Below are positions 1 to 7,532 of a stretch of 17,749 nt of DNA, in pieces. Within the stretch, counting starts at the first letter, position 1; each line of letters starts with the position of its first letter. The stretch covers positions 1-17,749 of the forward strand of contig JAACVA010000009.1 in assembly GCA_009992615.1 (NCBI GenBank). Reading direction: 5' to 3'. The notes below the pieces were generated by a model. It was not told the origin of the DNA and searched no databases. It worked only from the letters and a program-made list of their open reading frames with translations. The DNA comes from Rhodobacterales bacterium (GTDB lineage Bacteria; Pseudomonadota; Alphaproteobacteria; Rhodobacterales; Rhodobacteraceae). Made by a program: the position numbers and the translations under genes.

Positions 1-11
1 TACAAATCAAT

Positions 12-43
12 AATAGCCCGGGTCAGAAATGACCCGGGCTATT
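12..43. terminator. Perfect 14-bp hairpin with GAAA loop, probable terminator
   Basis: Bases 12-25 (AATAGCCCGGGTCA) pair perfectly with bases 30-43 around a GAAA tetraloop at 26-29. The stem is G/C rich in the middle and A/T at its base. On the plus strand it is not followed by a T run; on the minus strand the following bases (TTATTGATTTG) are T-rich but not a clean tract. It most likely ends a transcript coming from the left of the window, possibly working in both directions. The alternative is a processing or mRNA-stabilising hairpin in the leader of the gene starting at 88. Confidence 0.6.
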
Positions 44-87
44 GACGTTCGATCAAATCACATACCCAAAAGCCCGATACACCCAAA

Positions 88-957
88 ATGAAAAACAATC
101 AGCTTCAAATCGTCTGCGTTAAGTGGGGCAAAAAATATAGCCACTTATACGTTAACGCAATCGTGGATGAAGTGCTGGCCCACACTGAAATGGATGTCAG
201 CTTCGTTTGTTTCACAGACGATGAGCAGGGTATTTCCGACAAGGTTTCCATCCGCCCCTTTCCTGACTTTGGTGTTCCGATTGAGTCGATGACCAATCGG
301 GGCGGTTCATTGCCCAAAATGTCAATGTTCATTGAAGGCGAATTGAAAACGGGCGTGCCCACTCTCTACATCGATCTAGACAGTTCGATCATGGGAGATA
401 TTGCCACGCTTGTTGACTGTCTGAAAAAAAAGCGGGCCTTGTATTTTTTGCAACGCCACGCCATTCCTCACTGGCGCATACGCGGCCTGGTGCGATATAT
501 TGCGCCGCAACGATACTACCTTGGGAACACCGCCGTCATGGCGTTTTATGTCGAAGATTGGCAAAAAATCGCAGAGCAGTTTATGTTGGATTTTCCGGTT
601 TATTTGTCCTCACGCGACACCATGGATCCGATCATTCGCCGGCTTTACGATGAAGGCAATGAACGAATAATTTCACACGCGGCGCGTGACGTAAGCCGGG
701 TTTTTCCAGCAGACATTGCGATAAAATTCACGCAGGAATATATGGCGCCTTTTTTGTGGATGGCACTTTTGAAAGATCGGTTGCCCTGGGTCAAACGCCG
801 CCGATCCCGTCAACCCGTGATCTCATATCAGGGTGATGAGTTGAAACCAATAGAATTGATCAAGGCAAGACCCGGTGACCTGATCACCTATAAACATTAC
901 AAGACCCGCTGGTCCTACGACCACATTTCGCAATATTGGAAACGGCTGATCGGCTGA
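88..957 (+). CDS. Glycosyltransferase-like protein (GT-A-type, unnamed family)
   Basis: A 289-residue protein with no signal peptide or membrane segment. Its N-terminus (IVCVKWGKKYSHLYVN, residues 8-23) and CFTDDEQGI (41-49) match my memory of a proteobacterial family annotated as putative glycosyltransferase. LYIDLDSS (93-100) holds a D96-x-D98 motif of the kind that binds metal and nucleotide-sugar in GT-A enzymes, and YLGNTAVMAF (about 144-153) would sit in the acceptor/donor region. Donor and acceptor cannot be told from sequence; a role in surface polysaccharide or LPS is inference. The gene is visibly more A/T-rich than its neighbours. The ATG at 88 has no clear ribosome-binding site (CACCCAAA precedes it), and no better upstream start exists. 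It stands alone on its strand and ends one base short of the convergent gene's stop codon. Confidence 0.7.
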   Translation: MKNNQLQIVCVKWGKKYSHLYVNAIVDEVLAHTEMDVSFVCFTDDEQGISDKVSIRPFPDFGVPIESMTNRGGSLPKMSMFIEGELKTGVPTLYIDLDSSIMGDIATLVDCLKKKRALYFLQRHAIPHWRIRGLVRYIAPQRYYLGNTAVMAFYVEDWQKIAEQFMLDFPVYLSSRDTMDPIIRRLYDEGNERIISHAARDVSRVFPADIAIKFTQEYMAPFLWMALLKDRLPWVKRRRSRQPVISYQGDELKPIELIKARPGDLITYKHYKTRWSYDHISQYWKRLIG

Positions 958-958
958 G

Positions 959-1327
959 TCAATCGGTCGGATCACACAATCTCCAACCGGTCTGCTCTGG
1001 CAAAAAGGCTTCTACAGCAGCGGTTGCGACCACTGTCACCTCGCCTGTATTAGGGTTTATGATGTCAAGACCGCCATGCACCGCTACGACGCTGACGCGT
1101 CCCCGCGGCAGGGCGCCGATCAGTGCATCGCAATTCACAGCCTCGGGCGTCTGTACACCGATGGTAACCCGAACCTCCATGACATCATGCGCAAGTCCGA
1201 CAGCTCCGAACAACGGCAGGGATGAGTGACGAATTGCGTCCTCGATTGCCCGCGCTGCTGCCTTGGTATAATCTTGGCCGTGCAGATCATTGCCCATGCC
1301 CATTTCGATGATGATCCGCTGGGTCAT
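959..1327 (-). CDS. Lin0512 family protein (distal paralogue)
   Basis: A 122-residue protein matching the Lin0512 family of conserved proteins of unknown biochemical function. The family signature is clear at the N-terminus: an IEMGMGNDLHGQDYTKAA block (about residues 7-24) followed by AARAIEDAIRHSSLP. The C-terminal half contains a G-V-Q-T-P motif and a VHGGLD segment (about 85-90). No signal peptide or membrane helix is visible, so it is probably cytosolic. Its ATG overlaps the stop of the upstream paralogue by four bases (ATGA, 1324-1327), which suggests translational coupling. It is the last gene of an operon with pheA and the other paralogue. Compared with its partner it keeps DLHGQDYT where the partner has SLRRQDYT. 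The function is unknown. Confidence 0.8.
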   Translation of the reverse strand: MTQRIIIEMGMGNDLHGQDYTKAAARAIEDAIRHSSLPLFGAVGLAHDVMEVRVTIGVQTPEAVNCDALIGALPRGRVSVVAVHGGLDIINPNTGEVTVVATAAVEAFLPEQTGWRLCDPTD

Positions 1328-1674
1328 TGCGTCCGCTCCATGTCGAAATGCACTGATATTGCAGCGTTCGCGATCACTGTTGGCTTGCCGCCATCAGCGC
1401 GCGGCACGTCCAGCCCGCCTTTGACGATCCTGAACACCGGCGTACCATAAGGAAACACTTTGCCCAGCACGCTGATATCCACCGACTCGGGATGCTGCAC
1501 GCCGATCTCGACGTCTATCAACATCGCTTCTTTTGGAAAACCAAACAATTCAGCAAGATTGATTGAGTTATGCCACAGGGCATCTTTTATGGCGCGGGTC
1601 GCTGCTTCGGTATAATCTTGACGGCGCAGGGACGTGCCCATACCGAATTCGGTCAAAAGACGGTGACGTGGCAT
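1324..1674 (-). CDS. Lin0512 family protein (proximal paralogue)
   Basis: A 116-residue protein of the Lin0512 family, clearly paralogous to the next gene: FGMGTSLRRQDYTEAATRAI (about 10-29), DALWHNSI, an IGVQHPESVD stretch (about 57-66) and VKGGLDVP (about 84-91) all have counterparts. The conserved D-L-H-G of the other copy is replaced by S-L-R-R here, so the two copies may have different roles, for example as subunits of a heteromer (inference). The start is well supported by a GAGGAG element just upstream of the ATG at 1674. That element lies over the end of pheA, whose stop is 9 bases away. The downstream copy overlaps by ATGA. Cytosolic, function unknown. Confidence 0.8.
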   Translation of the reverse strand: MPRHRLLTEFGMGTSLRRQDYTEAATRAIKDALWHNSINLAELFGFPKEAMLIDVEIGVQHPESVDISVLGKVFPYGTPVFRIVKGGLDVPRADGGKPTVIANAAISVHFDMERTQ

Positions 1675-1683
1675 TTCTGCTCC

Positions 1684-2517
1684 TCAATTGCGGCGGGGAT
1701 CGGCGGGAAATGTTCCCAAAAGTGTGATCAAATCGGTGAAATGGTCAAGCTCTTCAAAGGCGCGGATCATGTTTTCATCGTCTGGGTGGCCATCGACTTC
1801 GGCGTAGAATTGGGTTGCGGTGAAATCCCCACCCACCATGTAACTTTCCAGTTTGGTCATGTTGATTCCATTCGTCGCAAAGCCTCCCATGGCTTTGTAT
1901 AATGCCGCAGGCAGGTTGCGTACCCGAAACACGAAAGCCGTAATCATTTTGCCGTTGCCTCGGCGCGTCACGTCAATGTCGCACGCCATGATGAGGAAAC
2001 GCGTTGTATTGTTGGGATTGTCTTCGATTTGCGCTGCCAAAATGTCAAGACCATAGATCTTTGCCGCCAGTTCAGACGCCAACGCCGCCTGTGTTGGGTC
2101 ACCCCAGACCATCACGTCACGTGCGGCGCGGGCGTTGTCGGGGCTGACCACCGGCTCGATGCGATGCGCCCGCAGATATTGCGCACATTGCGGCAGAATC
2201 ACAACATGGCCATGCGCCCGGCTAACCTGCCCCAACGTCGCGCCCGGCACGCCCAAAAGGTTGATATGAACCCGGATGAAATGTTCGTCGATGATGTGCA
2301 ACTGGCTGTCGGGCAAGAGCGAATGGACGTCCGCCACGCGGCCATAAGTCGAGTTTTCAACGGCGATCATGCCAAGGTCGCATGTGCCGTTGCGAACCGC
2401 ATCGATCGCATCCTGAAAGCTTGGGCAGGGGAACGGCGTGTGATCTGGCCGCGCTTCAACGCAGGCCTGATGACTGTAGGCGCCCAACTCTCCCTGAAAT
2501 GCGATCCTTCCGACCAT
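1684..2517 (-). CDS. pheA: Prephenate dehydratase (monofunctional)
   Basis: Converts prephenate to phenylpyruvate, the committed step to phenylalanine. The 277-residue protein has the catalytic periplasmic-binding-like domain first (IAFQGELGAYSHQA at 5-18, ENSTYGRVADVHSLLP at 54-69, and the catalytic NPNNTTRF block at 167-174). A regulatory ACT domain follows (about 192-270), with TKLESY at 211-216 where many homologues have an ESRP-type phenylalanine-binding motif. There is no chorismate mutase domain, as usual in alphaproteobacteria. I chose the ATG at 2517 because the family N-terminus begins there and AGGGGAA stands just upstream; the reading frame stays open further upstream but carries no family sequence. 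First gene of an operon with two Lin0512 genes. ACT-domain feedback by phenylalanine is expected from the family; no leader peptide or attenuator was seen. Confidence 0.95.
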   Translation of the reverse strand: MVGRIAFQGELGAYSHQACVEARPDHTPFPCPSFQDAIDAVRNGTCDLGMIAVENSTYGRVADVHSLLPDSQLHIIDEHFIRVHINLLGVPGATLGQVSRAHGHVVILPQCAQYLRAHRIEPVVSPDNARAARDVMVWGDPTQAALASELAAKIYGLDILAAQIEDNPNNTTRFLIMACDIDVTRRGNGKMITAFVFRVRNLPAALYKAMGGFATNGINMTKLESYMVGGDFTATQFYAEVDGHPDDENMIRAFEELDHFTDLITLLGTFPADPRRN

Positions 2518-2648
2518 GAGTTCCCCTGACCTGGTGCAATGATTGGCGAAAAACACGCCTAAGGCGTCATGTCGCGGCTCATAGCGCTTGAAAGCCGGGG
2601 CTGTAAGAGGATAGGAAGCAACAGCCAACTGACAAGACGGAACGCGAC

Positions 2649-3170
2649 ATGTTCGACACAATGACCCTGACAAAAACCGTTGGTGCCGTTTGCGGCGCAT
2701 TTCTGGTGTTTCTTCTCGGTGGATGGGCCGCTGAATCGTTGTATCATACTGGTGGGGGCCATGGTGAGGGCCACGAGCAGGCCTACGCGATCGAGGTTGA
2801 AGGCGCCGCAACGGAAGTGGCAGAAGACGTACCGGAAATTCCCTTTGAACAGTTGTATGCCGCAGCTTCGGCCGATGCTGGTGAAAAGCTGTGGCGGCCC
2901 TGTTCCGCGTGCCACAAGCTTGAGGCCGGTGCAAACGCCACGGGCCCGTATCTGTACGGTGTCGTCGGCCGCGACAAAGGCAGTGCCGAAGGGTTCAATT
3001 ATTCCACAGTGCTGGCCGAGATGCCCGGTGAATGGTTGCCCGAAAATCTGAACGGTTTCATCGAAAACCCCAGTGCATATGCGCCTGGCACAAAAATGGT
3101 TTATCGCGGACTCGCAAAGCCCGAAGATCGGGCAAATCTGATCGCATATCTGGCCACATTTGGCGGCTGA
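2649..3170 (+). CDS. cycM: Membrane-anchored c-type cytochrome (CycM / cytochrome c552 type)
   Basis: A 173-residue electron carrier of the Paracoccus CycM (c552) type, which passes electrons from the bc1 complex to cytochrome oxidase at the periplasmic face of the inner membrane. One N-terminal hydrophobic segment (about 10-28) acts as an uncleaved anchor. A flexible His/Gly- and acid-rich linker follows (about 34-65), then a class I cytochrome domain. The heme-binding motif is C85-S-A-C88-H89; the distal ligand is probably M140 in PGTKMVYRG, and the domain ends with the usual ANLIAYLATF helix. Translation starts 131 bases from the divergent pheA start; the ribosome-binding site (GACGGAAC) is weak. 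A strong terminator follows, so it is probably transcribed alone. The symbol is given by resemblance. Confidence 0.88.
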   Translation: MFDTMTLTKTVGAVCGAFLVFLLGGWAAESLYHTGGGHGEGHEQAYAIEVEGAATEVAEDVPEIPFEQLYAAASADAGEKLWRPCSACHKLEAGANATGPYLYGVVGRDKGSAEGFNYSTVLAEMPGEWLPENLNGFIENPSAYAPGTKMVYRGLAKPEDRANLIAYLATFGG

Positions 3171-3194
3171 TACAGGGGTTGTGCACGGCGACGC

Positions 3195-3225
3195 GGCCGG
3201 CCCATCCGGGCCGGCCCTTTTCGTT
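3195..3225 (+). terminator. Intrinsic terminator after cytochrome gene
   Basis: GGCCGGCCC (3195-3203) pairs perfectly with GGGCCGGCC (3208-3216) around an ATCC loop and is followed by CTTTTCGTT. It lies 25 bases after the cytochrome stop codon. The pure G/C stem and short T run are typical of a Rho-independent terminator and isolate the cytochrome gene from the yej operon. Confidence 0.88.
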
Positions 3226-3370
3226 GTGCCGCCGCGAAACGATGTTGCGCATTGGCGTTCGCTTGCGCAGATTGTGATCACCACAAGTTCAGCCAAAATG
3301 ATCTTGATCAGGTCCGCGCGACCTTTACGTTGAAACCTATGAGCCCAGATCGTCTTCCAAGGAGCCTGTC

Positions 3371-5275
3371 ATGCCTGACCGCCGCCCGCCCGTCCGATCC
3401 CGCGTCGCTGCGGCGCCTGATTTGGGCCAAACGATGACAGTGTCATTGATTGCGTTTGCGATACTGCTGGGCGGCGACGTGGCTTGGGGCGCCTCGGACG
3501 CGGCGGTAACCAAAGCCCATGGCATTTCAACCTTTGGCGAGTTGAAATATCCGGTGGATTTTGCGCATCTGGCTTACGTCAATCCAGATGCGCCGAAAGG
3601 CGGCGAGTTTTCCATGTCTTGGCTCGGCACCTTCGACTCGATGAACCCGTACAGCCGGAAGGGCCGAGCCGGCCTGCTGGCCAGCGCGGGATATGAGGAC
3701 ATGATGGTGGGGGTGGCCGATGAAATCGGCGCGTTGTACTGCCTTTTGTGCGAGACGGTGGAATACCCGGATGACCGGTCTTGGGCCGTTTTCAACATTC
3801 GCCCCGAGGCGGCGTTTTCCGACGGTTCGCCGCTGACCGCTGAAGATGTGAAATTCACTTATGATTTGTTTCTTGCCGAAGGTCTGGTGTCGTTCCGCGC
3901 GGTCCTGTCGCAATATGTCGAAAGCGTCGAGGTCTTGGACAGCCAGCGCGTAAAATACAACTTCAAACCTGAAACGCCGGTTCGTGACCGGGTTCAGGTT
4001 GCGGCAGGACTGCCCGTGATGTCGAAACAGTGGTTTGCCGACACCGGCGCCGTTCTGGATGAAAGCCGCCTTGAGCCGGGGCTGGGCAGCGGCCCGTATG
4101 TGCTGGAGCGCTATGACATCAATGCGCGAATCGTCTATCGGCGCAACCCCGACTATTGGGGGCGCGATTTGCCGATCAATGTCGGGCGGGCGAATTATGA
4201 CCGGATTCGCGTCGAATATTTTGGTGATGCTTCGGCCGCGCTGGAAGGGTTCAAGGCGGGCGCCTATACGTTCCGAAACGAAAACAGTTCGAAAAACTGG
4301 GCGACGGCCTATGATTTTCCCGCAGTGCAGGACGGCACGGTGATCAAGACCGAACTGCCCGATGGCACAATCGCCACCGGCCAGAGCTATGTTTTCAACC
4401 TGCGGCGGGAAAAATTTCAGGAACCCGCCGTGCGCGAGGCAATCGGCCTGATGTTCAATTTCGAGTGGTCGAATGAAACGCTGTTCTATGGGATTTATGG
4501 CCGCATCGACAGTTTCTGGGAAAATTCAGAACTTGAGCCGGAAGGCCCCCCCCCGCCAGCAGAAATCGCCCTTCTGCAACCGCTGGTCGATGACGGCCTG
4601 ATCGACGCCAGCCTGCTGACCGAGCCCCCGGTCGGTGCCCCCGCAAGCGGTGCGCGCCAGTTGGATCGCGCCAACCTGCGCCGCGCCAGCGCCCTGTTGG
4701 ACGCTGCCGGCTGGGCCGTCGGGGCCGACGGAATGCGCCGCAAGAACGGGCAGACGCTGGATGTTGAAATTCTGGAAGACAGCCCGACGTTTGACCGCGT
4801 GCACAGCCCTTTTGTCAGCAACCTCAAAGCGCTGGGGCTGAACGCCCGCCTGAACCGTGTTGATCCTGCGCAATACACCGACCTGACCCGCAACCATCAG
4901 TTTGACATGGTGGTTGATCAGTTTCCCACGGGGTATGAACCGGGCAGTGGGTTGCAACAGTATTTCGGATGCAGCGGCGTCGAAGATGTATTCAATTCCA
5001 TGGGCTTGTGTGATCCTGCGGTGGAACGGCTGATTGAACATGTCATGGCCGCCGATACCCGCGAAACGATGCAAACCGCCGTCAAGGCATTGGATCGGGT
5101 ACTGCGGGCCAAGCGGTTTTGGGTGCCACAGTGGTTCAAGGATGCACATTCCGTCGCCTTTTTCGATTTCTACGCTTACCCAAAGCCGCTGCCGCCCTAT
5201 GCGTTGGGGGAACTGGATTTTTGGTGGGTCGATGAAACCCGGCTTGAGGCGCTGAAGGCCGCTGGCAAGATCTGA
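3371..5275 (+). CDS. yejA: Peptide ABC transporter, periplasmic solute-binding protein (YejA/YepA-like, SBP family 5)
   Basis: A 634-residue family 5 extracellular solute-binding protein, the periplasmic receptor of a peptide importer. The ATG at 3371 is backed by AAGGAG six bases upstream; an internal ATG at 3434 would start just at the hydrophobic part of the signal sequence. The N-terminus looks like a Sec signal peptide: a basic start (RRPPVRSR), a hydrophobic core (about 22-36) and a likely cleavage near AWG-AS. Family hallmarks follow: HGISTFGELKYP, YVNPDAPKGGE, FNIRPEAAFSDGSPLTAEDV and GSGPYVLE. Length fits the YejA branch, larger than typical OppA/DppA. First gene of yejA-B-E-F with only 4 bases to yejB. 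A run of nine C (4546-4554) encodes a Pro-rich spot near residue 393. The ligand may be short peptides, murein peptides or microcin-type peptides. Confidence 0.92.
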   Translation: MPDRRPPVRSRVAAAPDLGQTMTVSLIAFAILLGGDVAWGASDAAVTKAHGISTFGELKYPVDFAHLAYVNPDAPKGGEFSMSWLGTFDSMNPYSRKGRAGLLASAGYEDMMVGVADEIGALYCLLCETVEYPDDRSWAVFNIRPEAAFSDGSPLTAEDVKFTYDLFLAEGLVSFRAVLSQYVESVEVLDSQRVKYNFKPETPVRDRVQVAAGLPVMSKQWFADTGAVLDESRLEPGLGSGPYVLERYDINARIVYRRNPDYWGRDLPINVGRANYDRIRVEYFGDASAALEGFKAGAYTFRNENSSKNWATAYDFPAVQDGTVIKTELPDGTIATGQSYVFNLRREKFQEPAVREAIGLMFNFEWSNETLFYGIYGRIDSFWENSELEPEGPPPPAEIALLQPLVDDGLIDASLLTEPPVGAPASGARQLDRANLRRASALLDAAGWAVGADGMRRKNGQTLDVEILEDSPTFDRVHSPFVSNLKALGLNARLNRVDPAQYTDLTRNHQFDMVVDQFPTGYEPGSGLQQYFGCSGVEDVFNSMGLCDPAVERLIEHVMAADTRETMQTAVKALDRVLRAKRFWVPQWFKDAHSVAFFDFYAYPKPLPPYALGELDFWWVDETRLEALKAAGKI

Positions 5276-5279
5276 TCGG

Positions 5280-6359
5280 ATGGGCGCCTATATCCTCAGA
5301 CGGCTGTTGTTGATCGTGCCTACATTGCTGGGAATAATGGTCATCAACTTTGCGCTTACCCAATTTGTTCCGGGTGGCCCGATTGAACAGATCATCGCCC
5401 AGCTTGAGGGCGGCGGCGACGTTTTCGAAGGAATCTCTGGCGGCAGCGGCGATACCTTGGGGGTTGGATCGGACGAAAACTATGTCGGGTCGCGCGGCTT
5501 GCCGCCAGAATTCATCGCCCAGTTGGAACGTGAATTCGGTTTTGACAAGCCGCCGCTTGAACGGTTCCTCAACATGATGTGGAACTATATCCGCTTCGAT
5601 TTTGGCGAAAGTTACTTTCGCTCGATCTCGGTGATTGACCTTGTGCTGGAGAAAATGCCGGTTTCGATCACCCTTGGCCTGTGGTCGACTGTCATCGCCT
5701 ATCTTGTGTCGATTCCCCTTGGTATCCGCAAGGCTGTGAAAGACGGCAGCAGTTTCGACACCTGGACCAGTGCCCTGATTATCGTGGCCTATGCCATTCC
5801 GGGTTTTTTGTTTGCCATTCTTCTGCTGGTGCTGTTTGCGGGCGGATCGTATTTTCAGATTTTCCCGCTGCGCGGCCTGACCTCGGACAATTTTGATCAG
5901 TTGAGCCTGTTTGGCAAAGCGGTGGATTATCTGTGGCACATTATCCTGCCCGTGACCGCCAGCACGATCTCAGCCTTTGCAACCCTGACCTTGCTGACCA
6001 AAAACAGCTTTCTCGACGAGATAAAAAAGCAGTATGTCATCACCGCCAAGGCGAAGGGCCTGTCAGAATCGCGTGTGCTGTATGGCCACATCTTCCGCAA
6101 CGCGATGCTGATCGTGATCGCCGGCTTTCCGGCGGTGTTCATCGGCGTGTTTTTCGGGGGCAGCCTGATCATCGAAACCATCTTTTCGCTCGACGGATTG
6201 GGACGCCTCGGGTTCGAAGCCGCGGTGGCGCGCGACTATCCGGTGATCTTTGGCACCTTGTTCTTTTTCGGCCTGATCGGTCTGGTCGTCGGCATCCTGT
6301 CGGACATGATGTATGTCTTTATCGACCCCCGCATTGATTTCGACCGGCGCGAGGGATAA
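5280..6359 (+). CDS. yejB: Peptide ABC transporter permease YejB
   Basis: A 359-residue inner-membrane permease of the DppB/OppB class. It starts with a membrane helix (YILRRLLLIVPTLLGIMVIN, residues 4-23) followed by the family FVPGGPIEQ motif. A periplasmic stretch with a Gly/Ser-rich part (about 40-65) comes next, then several further helices. The cytoplasmic coupling loop that contacts the ATPase is visible as the ITAKAKGLSESRVLYGHIFR segment (about 249-268), the EAA motif. The extended periplasmic loop after helix 1 distinguishes YejB from plain DppB. It begins 4 bases after yejA and ends 3 bases before yejE, so it is co-transcribed and probably translationally coupled. It should pair with YejE to form the channel. 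Confidence 0.93.
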   Translation: MGAYILRRLLLIVPTLLGIMVINFALTQFVPGGPIEQIIAQLEGGGDVFEGISGGSGDTLGVGSDENYVGSRGLPPEFIAQLEREFGFDKPPLERFLNMMWNYIRFDFGESYFRSISVIDLVLEKMPVSITLGLWSTVIAYLVSIPLGIRKAVKDGSSFDTWTSALIIVAYAIPGFLFAILLLVLFAGGSYFQIFPLRGLTSDNFDQLSLFGKAVDYLWHIILPVTASTISAFATLTLLTKNSFLDEIKKQYVITAKAKGLSESRVLYGHIFRNAMLIVIAGFPAVFIGVFFGGSLIIETIFSLDGLGRLGFEAAVARDYPVIFGTLFFFGLIGLVVGILSDMMYVFIDPRIDFDRREG

Positions 6360-6362
6360 CCG

Positions 6363-7532
6363 ATGGCCTTCAATCCTGCGCCGCGCACTGAAACCACACC
6401 AATTGCCGTGCCATCAAAGGAGCGGATGTTTCTCAGTCCGCTGAATCAAAGACGCTGGCGCAATTTCAAACGCAATCGACGTGCACTGTTCAGCCTCTGG
6501 ATTTTCGGCGTCGTTTTCGTGCTGTCGTTGTTCGCCGAATTTCTGGCCAATGATAAACCGATCCTCGTGCAATACCGCGGCGAATATTTTACGCCGGTGT
6601 TCAACTTTTATCCCGAAACGGCGTTCGGGGGCGATTTCCAGACAGAGGCGGTGTACAGCGATCCGGAAGTGCGCTGTCTGATCCGCACCGGCGGCTTGGA
6701 AACCTGTTTCGACGATCCCGATGGCCTGCTTGCCCAAGTCGATGCCGATGAAACACCCGAGGGGGATTTTTCCCGAGGTTGGATCCTTTGGCCGCCAATC
6801 GCGTTTTCCTATGACACGATCAACGATATTGGGGGAGCTGCCCCGTCACCGCCTGACGCAAACCACCTTTTGGGCACTGATGACACCGCCCGCGATGTGG
6901 CGGCGCGGGTGATTTATGGCTTCCGGCTGTCGATACTTTTCACGCTGATCGTCACTGTCCTGACCAGCATCATCGGCATTCTGGCCGGTGCGATTCAGGG
7001 GTATTTCGGCGGCTGGACCGACCTCTTGTTTCAGCGGTTTCTGGAAATCTGGACAAGCACCCCCAGCCTTTACATCATCATCATTCTGTTTGCGATTCTG
7101 GGTCGCGGGTTTTGGCTGTTGGTGTTTGTCACGGTGTTGTTCGGCTGGCCCGCGCTTGTTGGGGTTGTGCGGGCCGAATTTTTGCGGGCGCGCAACTTCG
7201 AATATGTCCGCGCCGCCCGTGCTCTGGGCGTCAGCAACTGGACGATCATGTTTCGTCATATGCTGCCCAACGCCATGGTGGCCACGGTCACCATGCTGCC
7301 GTTCATCATCACCGGCACCATCGCAACCTTGGCCAGCCTCGATTTTCTGGGGTTCGGATTGCCGTCTTCGGCGCCGTCTCTGGGCGAATTGACCTTGCAG
7401 GCGAAACAGAATCTTCAGGCGCCTTGGCTGGGTTTTACCGCATTTTTCACCTTTGCGATCATGTTGTCGCTGTTGGTGTTCATCTTCGAGGGCATCCGCG
7501 ATGCCTTTGATCCCAGAAAGACCTTTCAGTGA
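6363..7532 (+). CDS. yejE: Peptide ABC transporter permease YejE
   Basis: A 389-residue permease of the DppC/OppC class, partner of YejB. It begins with a cytosolic tail containing the typical LSPLNQRRWRNFKRNRRALF segment (about 25-44), then a first helix (about 45-62). A long periplasmic insertion (about 63-165) is characteristic of YejE and contains two cysteines (C103, C113) that may form a disulfide. The transport domain carries helices and the EAA coupling loop (VRAARALGVSNWTIMFRHML, about 281-300). The C-terminus ends GIRDAFDPRKTF as usual. The gene's TGA overlaps the GTG start of yejF in a GTGA arrangement at 7529-7532, a sign of coupled translation. Confidence 0.93.
   Translation: MAFNPAPRTETTPIAVPSKERMFLSPLNQRRWRNFKRNRRALFSLWIFGVVFVLSLFAEFLANDKPILVQYRGEYFTPVFNFYPETAFGGDFQTEAVYSDPEVRCLIRTGGLETCFDDPDGLLAQVDADETPEGDFSRGWILWPPIAFSYDTINDIGGAAPSPPDANHLLGTDDTARDVAARVIYGFRLSILFTLIVTVLTSIIGILAGAIQGYFGGWTDLLFQRFLEIWTSTPSLYIIIILFAILGRGFWLLVFVTVLFGWPALVGVVRAEFLRARNFEYVRAARALGVSNWTIMFRHMLPNAMVATVTMLPFIITGTIATLASLDFLGFGLPSSAPSLGELTLQAKQNLQAPWLGFTAFFTFAIMLSLLVFIFEGIRDAFDPRKTFQ

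Noticed and set aside
42..80. TTGACG as a -35 box for the gene at 88
   Set aside because: No -10-like hexamer at 16-18 bases; the match overlaps the hairpin and may be chance.
2588..2616. CTTGAAA upstream of the cytochrome gene, like a heat-shock (RpoH) -35 element
   Set aside because: No matching -10 element at proper spacing (ATAGGA is a poor fit), so no promoter is claimed.
2518..2934. Upstream extension of the pheA frame to 2934 on the minus strand
   Set aside because: The extra 139 residues are the antisense of the cytochrome gene and carry no family similarity; a good ribosome-binding site precedes the ATG at 2517.
2559..3296. Long minus-strand open frame opposite the cytochrome gene (245 codons)
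   Set aside because: It is antisense to a gene with a clear heme motif and terminator, and its translation shows no domain.
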